Shown here: positions 1 to 8,701 of the stretch, piece by piece | Position numbering within the stretch: the first letter of the stretch is position 1 | Layout of the letters: the number at the start of each line of letters is the position of its first letter | Assembly: GCA_002428995.1 (NCBI GenBank) | Contig: DIYJ01000015.1 | Coordinates: forward strand, 124,001 to 188,000 | Direction of reading: 5' to 3' | Origin: Flavobacteriales bacterium UBA6057 | Lineage (GTDB): Bacteria; Bacteroidota; Bacteroidia; Flavobacteriales_G; Salibacteraceae | Length of the DNA: 64,000 bases | Program-made: the position numbers and the translations under genes | The notes under the pieces: generated by a model | Databases searched by the model: none | What the model saw: the letters and a program-made list of their open reading frames with translations, nothing else | What the model was told of the DNA's origin: nothing

Positions 1-315
1 ATCAATGAGCTGAATATTCTCAATGCCGTGAACGACCAGCGCCAGTTTGAGGCAGACGATTACAAACGAGTGATCAAAGTGCACTACACCGTTTTTGACA
101 GCACAGGTGCTGAACTCTTTTCCCTGATCAAGAAGCGGTACTTCTCTTCGCGCGAAAACGATTTGAGGGCGATCATCACCGATCATTTCCTGCCAGTGGG
201 CATGGAGGTGATCTATTCCATGGATAGTTATCGCTTCCTCCAGGCAGGACTTGTTCCAGTGCCTGTTGAGGAAGAGGATAAGGCCAGTCTTTGGCCTCTC
301 TCTAAACGGAAATAA
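1..315 (+). CDS. hypothetical protein, C-terminal part (5' end outside window)
   Basis: The reading frame is open from base 1 to a TAA at 313-315, so the gene starts upstream of the window; the GTG at 28 is in frame but is probably internal. The visible 104 residues are soluble and mixed charged, with no signal peptide or membrane segment. I do not recognise the family. It ends tail-to-tail with the lipoprotein gene at 371-796, with a shared hairpin between them. Confidence 0.6.
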   Translation: MNELNILNAVNDQRQFEADDYKRVIKVHYTVFDSTGAELFSLIKKRYFSSRENDLRAIITDHFLPVGMEVIYSMDSYRFLQAGLVPVPVEEEDKASLWPLSKRK

Positions 316-317
316 AA

Positions 318-349
318 AACGGAGTTCCCTCTCACGAGAAAACTCCGTT
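318..349. terminator. bidirectional intrinsic terminator between convergent genes
   Basis: A 9-bp perfect stem, AACGGAGTT at 318-326 with AACTCCGTT at 341-349, encloses a 14-nt loop. On the minus strand it is followed by a T-rich run (the A-rich 311-319 on the plus strand), so it suits the lipoprotein gene at 371-796 best. It may also stop the plus-strand gene that ends at 315. Confidence 0.7.
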
Positions 350-370
350 CAACTTGGAAACAAGGAGTTT

Positions 371-796
371 TTAGTTGTCCACCTGCGGAGTGCAGATGTC
401 AAGCAAGCTCACACGGTGGATCAGTTGACCACTGTCGTAAAGGTCTTGCTCAAAGGATGTGAGGGCCATGCATTGAATTACGTCTGACGGCTCGTAGGCT
501 TCGTAGTTGAAGTTCACGATCTCACCTGGCTCGAAAGCTACTGGGCTGCCGGGCTCTCTGATTTCGAATACTTCGAAGTATTCACCCTGATTCGACATAA
601 ACCAAATTCCGCCACACATGCCTGGGTCAAGGAAGGTGAACTCCTGGCATTCGAGGCTCGGTTGATCAGGTGTTACGACCCCGGAACGGGTAGTCATTAA
701 AGGCTCTGGCTCTTCAAGATTTTGGAATCTGTTGCACGAAGTGATGGAAAGAAGCGCGAGGGCTAAACCGAAGAAAATTGAAACTTGCTTTTTCAT
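371..796 (-). CDS. small lipoprotein of unknown function
   Basis: A 141-residue protein starting at the ATG at 796, where a KK-type signal peptide begins; a longer frame upstream lacks signal-peptide features. The N-terminus is a lipoprotein signal with a lipobox near residues 18-22 (SITSC), so the mature protein should be lipid-anchored at Cys22 and probably sits at the outer membrane. The mature part is acidic and holds several cysteines. No known domain is recognised. It is a single gene, convergent with the upstream partial gene and divergent from fbp. Confidence 0.75.
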   Translation of the reverse strand: MKKQVSIFFGLALALLSITSCNRFQNLEEPEPLMTTRSGVVTPDQPSLECQEFTFLDPGMCGGIWFMSNQGEYFEVFEIREPGSPVAFEPGEIVNFNYEAYEPSDVIQCMALTSFEQDLYDSGQLIHRVSLLDICTPQVDN

Positions 797-1016
797 GATT
801 TTGATTTTTGTTCTGAGTAGAGGATGCATTTGGGAGGGCGTTTTTTGATCCGAAATCGAGATATTTCGAGGGCTGCGTGGGGTTATCAATCCATCGGTGT
901 GTTTTTTTGGACAGGCTGTACTTTCTCCGTGCAAGAATTTGCCTTGAGGGCAAGCTTCTCTCAGGGCTTTCAGCTTGATCGATTCTTCTTTCTTTTGCAG
1001 CAATTAGCCAAGGATC

Positions 1017-1979
1017 ATGATCGAACTACATCAACATCTAGCGGACGCAGATCCGGGATTGCAAAAGATTTTTCAAGCCATTCAGCAAGCTTCATTGAGA
1101 GTAGCTCAGGAAACCGGCCGCGCAGGTCTGGGAGCTGATATCTATGGAGCAAAGGGAAGCGAGAATATTCAAGGAGAGGAGCAGCAAAAACTGGATGTTT
1201 ATGCGGATAACCTCTTTACCGATGCGTTTCGCAAATCGGGAGTGATCGCAGGAATGGCAAGCGAAGAAGTGGACAATGCACTTCAGTTTGATGAAAGCCT
1301 GGACGGCCGCTATGTGATCATGATCGATCCATTGGATGGTTCTTCAAACATTGATGTAAATGTGGCGATCGGAACCATTTTCGCCATTTACGAGCGCGTT
1401 TCTCCTGTGGGTCAGCCTTTGACGCCTGAAGACTTTCTGCAAGCCGGTTCAAAGCAGGTTGCTTCCGGTTATGTGAGCTACAGTGTGTCCACCCAATTGG
1501 TGTTCAGCGTGGGTGCGGGAGTTCACATCTTCACCTTGGATCCTTCTTCTCAAGAGTACATGCTCATCCAGGAGAATGTCACCATCCCCGAGGACGGAAA
1601 GGTTTATTCCATCAACGAGGTGAACTTCGATGATTTCAACGCACCGTTGCAGCGCTTTGTGCAATACTGCCGTGATAAGCGTAATGAAAAAGGAAAGCGC
1701 AAGTACACGGGCAGATACATTGGGTCGTTGGTAGCGGATTTTCACCGAAACCTGCTCAAGGGAGGAATCTATGTGTATCCCGCCACGGTTGAGGCTCCCA
1801 ATGGGAAACTGCGCTTGCTTTACGAAGGAAATCCAATGGCTTTTCTGATTACTCAGGCAGGAGGAAAAGCGACCGATGGCGTTCAGAACATCCTTGACAT
1901 TGTGCCTACGGAGCTGCACCAGCGCTGTCCGCTCTACATTGGTAGCCCTGTGATGATGGATGAGGTGATGAAACCTTAA
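1017..1979 (+). CDS. fbp: class I fructose-1,6-bisphosphatase
   Basis: A 320-residue protein that hydrolyses fructose 1,6-bisphosphate to fructose 6-phosphate, the committed step of gluconeogenesis, in the cytoplasm. The metal- and phosphate-binding signature DPLDGSSN lies at about residues 104-111, preceded by the acidic ASEE at 81-84. The segment KYTGRYIGSLVADFHRNL and the GGIYVYPAT stretch match the C-terminal substrate-binding region of class I enzymes. The length is normal. The ATG at 1017 has an AAGGA a few bases upstream. It appears to be a single-gene unit. Confidence 0.97.
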   Translation: MIELHQHLADADPGLQKIFQAIQQASLRVAQETGRAGLGADIYGAKGSENIQGEEQQKLDVYADNLFTDAFRKSGVIAGMASEEVDNALQFDESLDGRYVIMIDPLDGSSNIDVNVAIGTIFAIYERVSPVGQPLTPEDFLQAGSKQVASGYVSYSVSTQLVFSVGAGVHIFTLDPSSQEYMLIQENVTIPEDGKVYSINEVNFDDFNAPLQRFVQYCRDKRNEKGKRKYTGRYIGSLVADFHRNLLKGGIYVYPATVEAPNGKLRLLYEGNPMAFLITQAGGKATDGVQNILDIVPTELHQRCPLYIGSPVMMDEVMKP

Positions 1980-2008
1980 AGAATCTCATAGTTGCAATTC
2001 CTCGTGAG

Positions 2009-2063
2009 TAACCACTGAGCTTCTCTGTGTGCTCTGTGAAAAACTCTGTGACCTCTGTGGTTA
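2009..2063. repeat. 55-bp intergenic repeat element with four CTCTGTG boxes
   Basis: Four copies of CTCTGTG begin at 2023, 2032, 2044 and 2053 (steps of 9, 12 and 9 bp). They are framed by the inverted ends TAACCAC (2009-2015) and GTGGTTA (2057-2063). The block lies between fbp and the UbiA gene and encodes nothing apparent. Similar CACAGAG-type repeats are scattered in many bacterial genomes; the family resemblance is from memory. Confidence 0.6.
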
Positions 2064-2080
2064 AAAAACGTTTCGAGCAC

Positions 2081-3007
2081 TCACGCTAAGTAGAGATGCA
2101 TCAGCAAAACGGCAATGAAGGCAGCGCTCAACGCCAGCGATGAAATGGCGTTCATGTTCATGGTATTTCGAAAATTGACATGAGCCTCATCCTTCCAGGA
2201 TAACCACATCCATCGAACGAAATAGGCCCCAATGGGAGCTGTGGCAGCTACTACGGTGATTAAGTCCATGATCCGGTTCTCCAGCATGTAGAGTGTTTGC
2301 ATGCTGATGAAGCCCAGCGCAAAAAGCACGGCTGAAAAGATGAAGGTGCCGCGGACCCCAAGCATCAGTGAAAGCGTTTGATCTCCTCTTTCGCTGTCCT
2401 CCTTATGTTGGTAGATCTGTGTGAGCGGGTAGGAGCCAGCAATGAGCAAGGTGCTTACTGCAGCAAAAGCCAAATGCGTCCCATCGATTTCAACTCCGAT
2501 CCCAACGAGAACTGTCAGATAAGTGAAAGCTCCCTGGAAAGAAGTCACCACCACGGTACTGGTAATCGGAAAGCGCTTCAATCGGATCTTGTCGTAGCTG
2601 TAAGCCTTTGATACGAGCGTATAAGCGAAGATCATCGCGGCAAACAGGGGTGAAATGAAGCATCCCCCGAAAACGGCAAGGACATCAAACAGGATGACAA
2701 GCAAGAAAAGCTCGTTGGTGACAGTGGGTGGTTTTTCCAAGCCTCCAATACTCTCTTCGTCACGATCGAAGTAGCTGTTGTATCCGTTGCTGGCCGGATA
2801 GAGGAATACGTGAATGATGATGAATACCCAAAGTGCATTCCAGAGTTCAAAGTCCTGACTGTTGCTAAGCGCAAACCAGAACACGGGCATGAGGAAGATC
2901 GAAAACGGAATCCGCATCAACACCAGTGCGTTCCGCCAGTTCCTTGCCTGACTCACCGGCTCCGAAAGAGAGGTGCTGCTATGATCCTGGGAAGAACGGT
3001 TTGCCAT
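2081..3007 (-). CDS. UbiA-family prenyltransferase of the type III PKS operon
   Basis: A 308-residue polytopic membrane protein with about eight or nine hydrophobic segments. It carries the two UbiA aspartate-rich motifs: the first as NGYNSYFDRDEE around residues 73-84, the second as EDSERGDQTLSLMLG around 200-215, matching the family's DxxxDxxxGxKTL pattern. UbiA enzymes transfer a prenyl chain from a diphosphate onto an aromatic acceptor. It is the last gene of the operon, and its start overlaps the end of the FAD gene by 29 bp. The acceptor is therefore probably the phenolic product of the upstream polyketide synthase. This is inferred; substrate and chain length cannot be read from the sequence. 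Confidence 0.88.
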   Translation of the reverse strand: MANRSSQDHSSTSLSEPVSQARNWRNALVLMRIPFSIFLMPVFWFALSNSQDFELWNALWVFIIIHVFLYPASNGYNSYFDRDEESIGGLEKPPTVTNELFLLVILFDVLAVFGGCFISPLFAAMIFAYTLVSKAYSYDKIRLKRFPITSTVVVTSFQGAFTYLTVLVGIGVEIDGTHLAFAAVSTLLIAGSYPLTQIYQHKEDSERGDQTLSLMLGVRGTFIFSAVLFALGFISMQTLYMLENRIMDLITVVAATAPIGAYFVRWMWLSWKDEAHVNFRNTMNMNAISSLALSAAFIAVLLMHLYLA

Positions 3008-4103
3008 GAGTTTGCTTGATCATTACGGTGGCTAAAGGTGGAAAGAAGTTGGCGCTTTGCACCAGGGCTTCCATCAGTGGAGGCGAGAAAAAAGCGCGCT
3101 GCATCCAGCGGGCAAAACTGAAACGATGACCAAATGCTCTCTGCCAATCGCGTTCGTAGTTGGAGGTCATTTCACGGGCTGAAATCTGTCCTTTCAGGTG
3201 AGCGCTCACCTGTTGGTGCAGCAAGTAACCACTGTGCAGCGCCATGCTCATGCCATTGCCACTCAGCGGGGCGATCAATCCAGCTGCATCTCCTGCAAAC
3301 AAGACTTCCGAGTTGCCTTTTTCCTTGTTCTGAAAGTTCACCTGAGAAATGACCTTCGGTTCGTCATAGAGTCGCTCGAAGCGGTTGAAGTAATCAGCCA
3401 GATTCGGGTTTCGGGACAACACTAACTGCTCCATGTCTGAAATGGTCATTCCTTTTTTGAGGTTAGAGGCCTTGCTCAGATAACACATGCAGTAGCGATC
3501 CCCTTCGATGGCTGAGATGCCGCAGTAACCTTCATGAAAGAGGTGCAGCTCTATCAAGTCCTGGGGTAAATCAGCTTTTACATGGTACTTCACACCGATG
3601 AAGTTTTCGGATGCAGGAAGCGGTTTTTGGATGAAATCCCGGTTGAGCTGCTTGTCAATGGTAGAACGCTTTCCGTGTGCTCCGATCACCAAGCTTGCTT
3701 CAAATGCTCCCGCACTTGTCTCAAGAATGCCATCGCTCAGGTTCTTCACAGTAGTTCCATCACACACTGTTACTCCTTCATGGCGAGCACGTTCAGCAAG
3801 TGCCTCATCGAGTGCATAACGGCTAATGCCGATGCCTCCGAGTGGGAGTTGGGATTGAAGCGAGCTGCCGGAAGTCAAGGTGATCCGCAGTCGATGGATG
3901 GGCTTTGCATCCAAAGCTTCCAGATCTGCTCCCAAGTGCTGTAAGTAGGAAACGGATTCATTGGAGATGTACTCGCCACATACTTTGTGAAAGGGGTAGG
4001 TGTTCTTTTCGAAGAGCACAACAGAGAAACCTGCACGGGCAAGTTCAATGCTCATTGAAAGTCCTGCAAGCCCTCCACCTATGATGGCTACATCGTACTT
4101 CAT
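2979..4103 (-). CDS. FAD-dependent oxidoreductase (monooxygenase/GGR-like)
   Basis: A 374-residue soluble flavoprotein. The Rossmann FAD motif GGGLAGLSM is at about residues 9-17, a FEK..P.HKVCGEYIS segment follows, and the GDAAGLIAPLSGNGMS motif near residue 280 binds FAD. These features are shared by aromatic hydroxylases and geranylgeranyl-reductase-like proteins. The ATG at 4103 was chosen because it forms an ATGA overlap with the methyltransferase stop; a longer frame starts at 4145. In the Streptomyces srs operon, a flavoprotein hydroxylates the alkylresorcinol ring to a quinol/quinone. A similar role is likely here, but reduction of a prenyl chain is an alternative. Confidence 0.88.
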   Translation of the reverse strand: MKYDVAIIGGGLAGLSMSIELARAGFSVVLFEKNTYPFHKVCGEYISNESVSYLQHLGADLEALDAKPIHRLRITLTSGSSLQSQLPLGGIGISRYALDEALAERARHEGVTVCDGTTVKNLSDGILETSAGAFEASLVIGAHGKRSTIDKQLNRDFIQKPLPASENFIGVKYHVKADLPQDLIELHLFHEGYCGISAIEGDRYCMCYLSKASNLKKGMTISDMEQLVLSRNPNLADYFNRFERLYDEPKVISQVNFQNKEKGNSEVLFAGDAAGLIAPLSGNGMSMALHSGYLLHQQVSAHLKGQISAREMTSNYERDWQRAFGHRFSFARWMQRAFFSPPLMEALVQSANFFPPLATVMIKQTHGKPFFPGS

Positions 4104-4804
4104 CCCTTGAATCCGATGACGCAGTGACGAAAAGCCCATTGCCACGAAAGCTCTACGTGAAGCACTCCGGCTTTGAGGAGCATTTCACGCCATTCCCCCA
4201 GCGTGAAGCCGCGCTGTACCGAGAGCGGAGCATCGTGTTTCACCAGGTGAGATTTAGACAGCAAGCGTGTCAGCAGTGTGATGCTGGCGTGTGCAATGCG
4301 GTGCCGCTCCAGATCGTTGATCACAAAACCGATGCGACTGTTTTGATGCATGACCTGCAGCAATGTCGTGAGTTCCTGATCATAGAAATGATGGCAGAAA
4401 AGGCTGCACATGGCGATGTCGAACTTGTCCGTCTGCCCTTCAAGCGCCTGAAAGGGCATTTGCAAAAACTCTATGCGTTCGATGGATGCACATCGCTCTT
4501 TGGCGTACTCAATAGCTGTCGGGGAAAGGTCCAGTCCGGTAAATCGAACTTTCAGTTTTCGTTTTTGCGCCCATCGATCCACTGCCGCAATGGTATCTCC
4601 ACCACCGCAACCAATGTCCAGGATGTGGTAGGTTTTCTCGGGCTTTTTCATGAGCCTTTTCAGGCCGTGGAAAGTGGTTTGGTAACCACCGAGTAGCGTA
4701 TTGATGGTTTCCAGTTCGCGCAGGTTCAGCCTCAACGCATCCCGATCTACTTTAGGGTCGTCCATGAGTTCCGGTCCGGGATGGCGGTGAGCAAAATGCC
4801 ACAT
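4100..4804 (-). CDS. class I SAM-dependent methyltransferase
   Basis: A 234-residue protein with the SAM-binding motif I DIGCGGGDT near residue 66 and a motif II acidic residue in GLDLSPTAIEYA. It has no signal peptide. The start at 4804 shares one base with the stop of the polyketide synthase (TGATG); a GTG one codon earlier is also possible. Its own stop overlaps the FAD gene by ATGA. Such overlaps imply translational coupling. By position it probably methylates the oxygen or ring carbon of the polyketide product, as SrsB does in Streptomyces; O- versus C-methylation cannot be decided here. Confidence 0.88.
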   Translation of the reverse strand: MWHFAHRHPGPELMDDPKVDRDALRLNLRELETINTLLGGYQTTFHGLKRLMKKPEKTYHILDIGCGGGDTIAAVDRWAQKRKLKVRFTGLDLSPTAIEYAKERCASIERIEFLQMPFQALEGQTDKFDIAMCSLFCHHFYDQELTTLLQVMHQNSRIGFVINDLERHRIAHASITLLTRLLSKSHLVKHDAPLSVQRGFTLGEWREMLLKAGVLHVELSWQWAFRHCVIGFKG

Positions 4805-5853
4805 CACACCCTGATTTTTCCGTACAAATGCTCGATGGTAATGCCTGGGCCAAATCCCAGCGCCTGAAGATTGCGATCCGAAACCGCGGATTCCATCAAC
4901 TTCTTGAGCACAAAAAGGATCGTAGCAGAAGAGAGGTTTCCAACTTCTTCCAACACTTGCCTCGATGCATCCAAGCTGCCTTTATCAAGCTTCAATCCTG
5001 TTTCCACCGCTTCAAGGATATTCTTGCCTCCTGGGTGAACAGCCCAGGAAGTGGAGCTGTCAGGACGTCCTTCATGCTCAAAAATATCCGCGATTCCAAG
5101 CTCCAGAACCTTGGGGACGTATGAACTCAGTTTCAACAAGAAGCCGTCAGAGTGAATGTTCCAGGCCATGAGTTGACTGTCGTTCGGGAAAAAGCGCTGG
5201 GAAAAACCATCCATCTGAATAGCGATACCAGTTGGGTTTTCCGAAGAGACAATGCAGGCCGCTGCACCATCCCCGAACAGTGCGTTTGCAAGAATGCTGT
5301 CATCGTCCTCTGAAGGTTGAAAATGCAGGCTACAGAGCTCTACGCTGACGATCAGAATACGGGCTTGTGAATCGGCCAACGCCATTTGACGAGCCATTTT
5401 CAGCGCGTGAAAGGCTCCGTGGCAACCGATGAAATTTACCGCGTGCCTGGCACAGTTTTGATCCAGTTCCAACTCCTGCGCAATCTGCAATTCCAGCCCA
5501 GGAGCCGAGAGGCCCGTGCATGAAACCGTGATCACATGCGTGATCTCAGCAGGCCTCAGTCCTTCAAGTTTGCGAATCGCTTGCATGGTGAGCGGCAGTG
5601 CCTCTCGTTGATACGTTCTCATCCGCTCTTCTACCTTAGGATTGTGCCCATTGAACAAGGCTCGCTCGTTGGGGAAGTTAAAGTCATTCAGCACTGAATA
5701 GCGTGATTGAATCCCCGACTTCCGCGCCACAAGCTTCACTTTCCGTGCGGCTTCTTCCGTTTGAGCGGATGTAATGAGAAAACGCGTGATCTGCTCTGCA
5801 TCGTAACGATGGGTCGGCAGTGCGGTGGCAATTTGTTGAATGTAAACAGGCAA
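4804..5853 (-). CDS. type III polyketide synthase (chalcone/stilbene synthase family)
   Basis: A 349-residue ketosynthase-fold enzyme. The catalytic triad is visible as Cys144 in FIGCHGAFHAL, His273 in AVHPGGKN and Asn306 in EVGNLSSAT. The C-terminal GFGPG loop is at 333-337. It should condense an acyl-CoA starter with malonyl-CoA units to give a resorcinol, pyrone or phloroglucinol. The start codon is TTG at 5853; no closer ATG is in frame. It is the first gene of a four-gene operon with a methyltransferase, FAD oxidoreductase and UbiA protein. The starter unit is unknown; a fatty acyl chain is the likeliest from the srs comparison. Confidence 0.95.
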   Translation of the reverse strand: MPVYIQQIATALPTHRYDAEQITRFLITSAQTEEAARKVKLVARKSGIQSRYSVLNDFNFPNERALFNGHNPKVEERMRTYQREALPLTMQAIRKLEGLRPAEITHVITVSCTGLSAPGLELQIAQELELDQNCARHAVNFIGCHGAFHALKMARQMALADSQARILIVSVELCSLHFQPSEDDDSILANALFGDGAAACIVSSENPTGIAIQMDGFSQRFFPNDSQLMAWNIHSDGFLLKLSSYVPKVLELGIADIFEHEGRPDSSTSWAVHPGGKNILEAVETGLKLDKGSLDASRQVLEEVGNLSSATILFVLKKLMESAVSDRNLQALGFGPGITIEHLYGKIRV

Positions 5854-5965
5854 TGCGGAGGTGATGACTGAAAGCTAAACATACGATTTGGTATCAAGTT
5901 TAGCGGACACGAAAATCATCCTGTTAAAGACAGATGCCGAGCCTCACATAAGCCGGGGAGAGATG

Positions 5966-7753
5966 TTAGCTGATCAGCTCCAAATAGCTGGTGTCGATGA
6001 CGCTTCTGATCTCATTCTCAAGACGTTGGCTGGTGACTGGCTTCGACAAGAAACCGTGCATTCCGAGTTTTCTGCACTGTTCTTCGTCCTCCTTCAGTGC
6101 ATTGGCAGTGAGCGCAATGATGTGAGGTTTGTGCTCAATGGAGCTATCCGTGAGGATTTTTGTGGAGGCATCGAGGCCATTCATCACGGGCATGTGCAGG
6201 TCCATTAACACAATATCGTACTTGTTCTGGCGAACCATTTCAACTGCTTCTGCACCGTTTTCAGCCAGGTCGGCTTTGATGGATAAGCTTTCCAGGAGCT
6301 TGGCGATGATGATTTGGTTGACTCTGTTGTCCTCCGTCAACAATACCTTGACTTCATTCAGTGGTTTGTTGGAGACAAGCCTTGGAGTGTGGCCTTTTTC
6401 AATGGCAAAATCATGACGCCTCAGCGGCAGTGCAAAGGTGAAAGTAGAGCCTTGTCCCACTTCACTTTCAATGGTCATATAGCCGCCCATGAGCGTTGCC
6501 AGTGACTGGCAAATTGCTAATCCCAGTCCTGCGCCTCCATTTTCGTTTCGGGTATTGATCACCTGCCTGAAGGGCTGCCGAATGAACTCCATTTGTGAAG
6601 CCGGAATGCCAATCCCCGTGTCTTCGATCCGAAAGCTTAACCATTCTTTTTGGCCGGGGTCTGTAAAGCAATCAATGGAGAAACCGATTTTACCTTGATC
6701 TGTGTACTTAACGGCATTGGAAATCAGGTTGGTTAAAACCTGCTTCAGACGTAGGTTGTCGCCAATGATTCCTTTGGGCACATTCTGTCCCATCGACCAT
6801 GAAAACTCAATGGACTTATTGGTTTCTTCAATTTTGAAACGGGTGAACTGCGCCATGTTTTTAGCCAGCTCGTGGATGTCGGTAGGCGCATTTTTCACTT
6901 CCAGGCGATCGGCCTCCACCTTGGAAAGATCCAAAATATCGGATATCAGATTCAGCAGAAGATCGCTGCTTTCTTCCATGAGCTGAACCAACTCGGCTTG
7001 CTCCGGGGTTAGTTTCTTTTTCTTGAGCAAGTCATTTGCCCCGATGATCGTGTTCAAAGGAGTGCGCAGTTCATGGCTCATCTTGGCAAGGAAAGATGTT
7101 TTGGCATTGGAAGCCTGCTCGGCAACTTCCTTCGCTACTTGAAGTTTTTTGTTGGACCTGTTCAGGTCTTGGGTGACGTTCAGAAGTTGATCATGGTCTT
7201 TGATGTAGCTGAGTCTGAACGTGATGATTAACCCCGCGCTGGCCATCAGTGTGGATACAAGACTCAGGGCTATGTCCCAACGCTGCACCGCTTCTGATTC
7301 GTAGTCTACCACCAGGTCGGGATACAGAAACTCGATCGTGACCAAACCACCCAGACAGATGAGAATACTAACAGGAAGGTGGTATTGATACTGCTTGTCG
7401 AGCACAATGGAGCCCATGAACAGCAGAAGGAATAGGAAGGGAGTGACAGAACCGAGGATTCCACCGTTCAGAAACCAAAGAGGAATGAGCAGCGAAAAAC
7501 CAAGACCAATGAAGACCAGCTTTACCTTGCTGGTGATTGGATGTTTTTTGGTGTAAAAGAAAATCCCGCTGTAAAAAACAATCAATACACCCAGGATAGC
7601 ATTGATAGCCGGAGGTAGATCGAGCATGTAGTTCAATCCCACCGTAGGAATCAACAGCAGACTGAGCACGAGGCTGATCATTCTGATCAATCGATCTTCT
7701 ATATGATGATGATCGTTGAACAGATTCTTCCAAAGAAGTCTCAGCTTGCTCAT
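5966..7753 (-). CDS. membrane hybrid histidine kinase with C-terminal receiver
   Basis: A 595-residue protein. The N-terminal ~185 residues hold about six membrane segments with little periplasmic sequence. A short coiled coil follows, then a HisKA domain (phospho-acceptor His227 in KMSHELRTP), an HATPase domain (N-box Asn346 and DTGIGIP, then GAGLGLA) and a receiver with phospho-acceptor Asp518 in VLMDLHMPVMNG. The ATG at 7753 is preferred over a GTG at 7762. There is no output domain, so phosphate must pass to a separate HPt protein or regulator. It lies 112 bp upstream of the polyketide synthase on the same strand; a regulatory link is possible but not shown. Confidence 0.93.
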   Translation of the reverse strand: MSKLRLLWKNLFNDHHHIEDRLIRMISLVLSLLLIPTVGLNYMLDLPPAINAILGVLIVFYSGIFFYTKKHPITSKVKLVFIGLGFSLLIPLWFLNGGILGSVTPFLFLLLFMGSIVLDKQYQYHLPVSILICLGGLVTIEFLYPDLVVDYESEAVQRWDIALSLVSTLMASAGLIITFRLSYIKDHDQLLNVTQDLNRSNKKLQVAKEVAEQASNAKTSFLAKMSHELRTPLNTIIGANDLLKKKKLTPEQAELVQLMEESSDLLLNLISDILDLSKVEADRLEVKNAPTDIHELAKNMAQFTRFKIEETNKSIEFSWSMGQNVPKGIIGDNLRLKQVLTNLISNAVKYTDQGKIGFSIDCFTDPGQKEWLSFRIEDTGIGIPASQMEFIRQPFRQVINTRNENGGAGLGLAICQSLATLMGGYMTIESEVGQGSTFTFALPLRRHDFAIEKGHTPRLVSNKPLNEVKVLLTEDNRVNQIIIAKLLESLSIKADLAENGAEAVEMVRQNKYDIVLMDLHMPVMNGLDASTKILTDSSIEHKPHIIALTANALKEDEEQCRKLGMHGFLSKPVTSQRLENEIRSVIDTSYLELIS

Positions 7754-7993
7754 GAGAGACACGAGGCTTTGTAAATGGATAGCATATGTAAGAACCGCTG
7801 CAGGTTAGAGAAGCTCTTACGGCTAGCTTTTTGTTTTTGTTTCTAAATCAATGTGCGTTTGCTTTTAGGAGGTTAGTTTTTGTGTTGATGTTTAATGTTC
7901 TGTTATTCAGGTATTTAGGGTGGGTTTAATTGCGGTTGTGTCTTCGCAAAAAAAGGTCGTATTCTCGCCTTCCTGACCTCATTTTCAACAAAA

Positions 7994-8031
7994 AAAAGTG
8001 CGGAGCCCGTATTCACGAACTCCGCACTTTT
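7994..8031 (-). terminator. intrinsic terminator after the AhpD-like gene
   Basis: A perfect 12-bp stem, AAAAGTGCGGAG at 7994-8005 with CTCCGCACTTTT at 8020-8031, encloses a 14-nt loop. On the minus strand the stem ends in a T run (A's at 7991-7997 on the plus strand). It lies 20 bp past the stop of the gene at 8051-8599. Confidence 0.85.
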
Positions 8032-8050
8032 CAACCCATAACCTAACTTG

Positions 8051-8599
8051 CTATGCTGTCACTGTTTCCAAAGGTTCCGCCAGTGGGAAATCGATTGGAA
8101 TGTTTGTCGTTCCATGGATGAAGTTGCTTACCATCTTGTCTCCGATTACCATGATAATGTCAACGAGGTTTTCCTGGTTGTAACCTGCTGCCAGGAGTCC
8201 ATCGATGGCGCCTTGAGAAGGATGGCTTCTGTTTACGACCGAATCTTTTACGAATCGAGCCAAAGCGTCAAACTTTGCATCGAAGCTTGCCTGACCGCTT
8301 CTGATCTCAAGGATCTGCTCGTCTGTGAATCCGTTCATTTTACCGAGAGCCGTGTGAGCTGAGAGGCAGTAGAAGCACTGGTTTACTTCACTCACTACGA
8401 GGTTGATGATCTCACGCTCTTTAGCGCGCAATGAGCTTTTTCGGTTTTGAAGTGCGAGGTAATCTCCGAGCGCTGTGCCGCTGTGTGCGTAGTAAGCATA
8501 GAGGTTTGGAACAAAGCCCAGGTTCTTGTTCAGGTTGTCGAAGATACCTTGGTTTCCTTCGCTTACTTCTTCTCTTGTGGGGACTGTTAAAGTTGCCAT
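8051..8599 (-). CDS. AhpD/carboxymuconolactone decarboxylase-family protein
   Basis: A 182-residue cytoplasmic protein with the AhpD-like active site CFYCLSAH: Cys75, Cys78 and His82, with Glu63 twelve residues before the first Cys as in AhpD. Proteins of this type act as thiol-based alkylhydroperoxidases or related reductases; the physiological partner is not visible. The CMD-typical four-helix segment with CxxC is complete. The gene follows the AraC-type regulator at 8702-9547 by 102 bp on the same strand and has its own strong terminator. It is plausibly that regulator's target. Confidence 0.88.
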   Translation of the reverse strand: MATLTVPTREEVSEGNQGIFDNLNKNLGFVPNLYAYYAHSGTALGDYLALQNRKSSLRAKEREIINLVVSEVNQCFYCLSAHTALGKMNGFTDEQILEIRSGQASFDAKFDALARFVKDSVVNRSHPSQGAIDGLLAAGYNQENLVDIIMVIGDKMVSNFIHGTTNIPIDFPLAEPLETVTA

Positions 8600-8701
8600 A
8601 ACTATTGTGTTTAAATGTGTTTTTGTTTTGATGGTACAAGGTTATGGCGGTTTCAGAGGGGAGTCTATGACCAGGTTTCCCGGCTCATTGTCCATTTTTC
8701 C

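Noticed and set aside
2009..2063. Insertion-sequence ends.
   Set aside because: The inverted ends are 7 bp and enclose 41 bp of simple repeats with no transposase.
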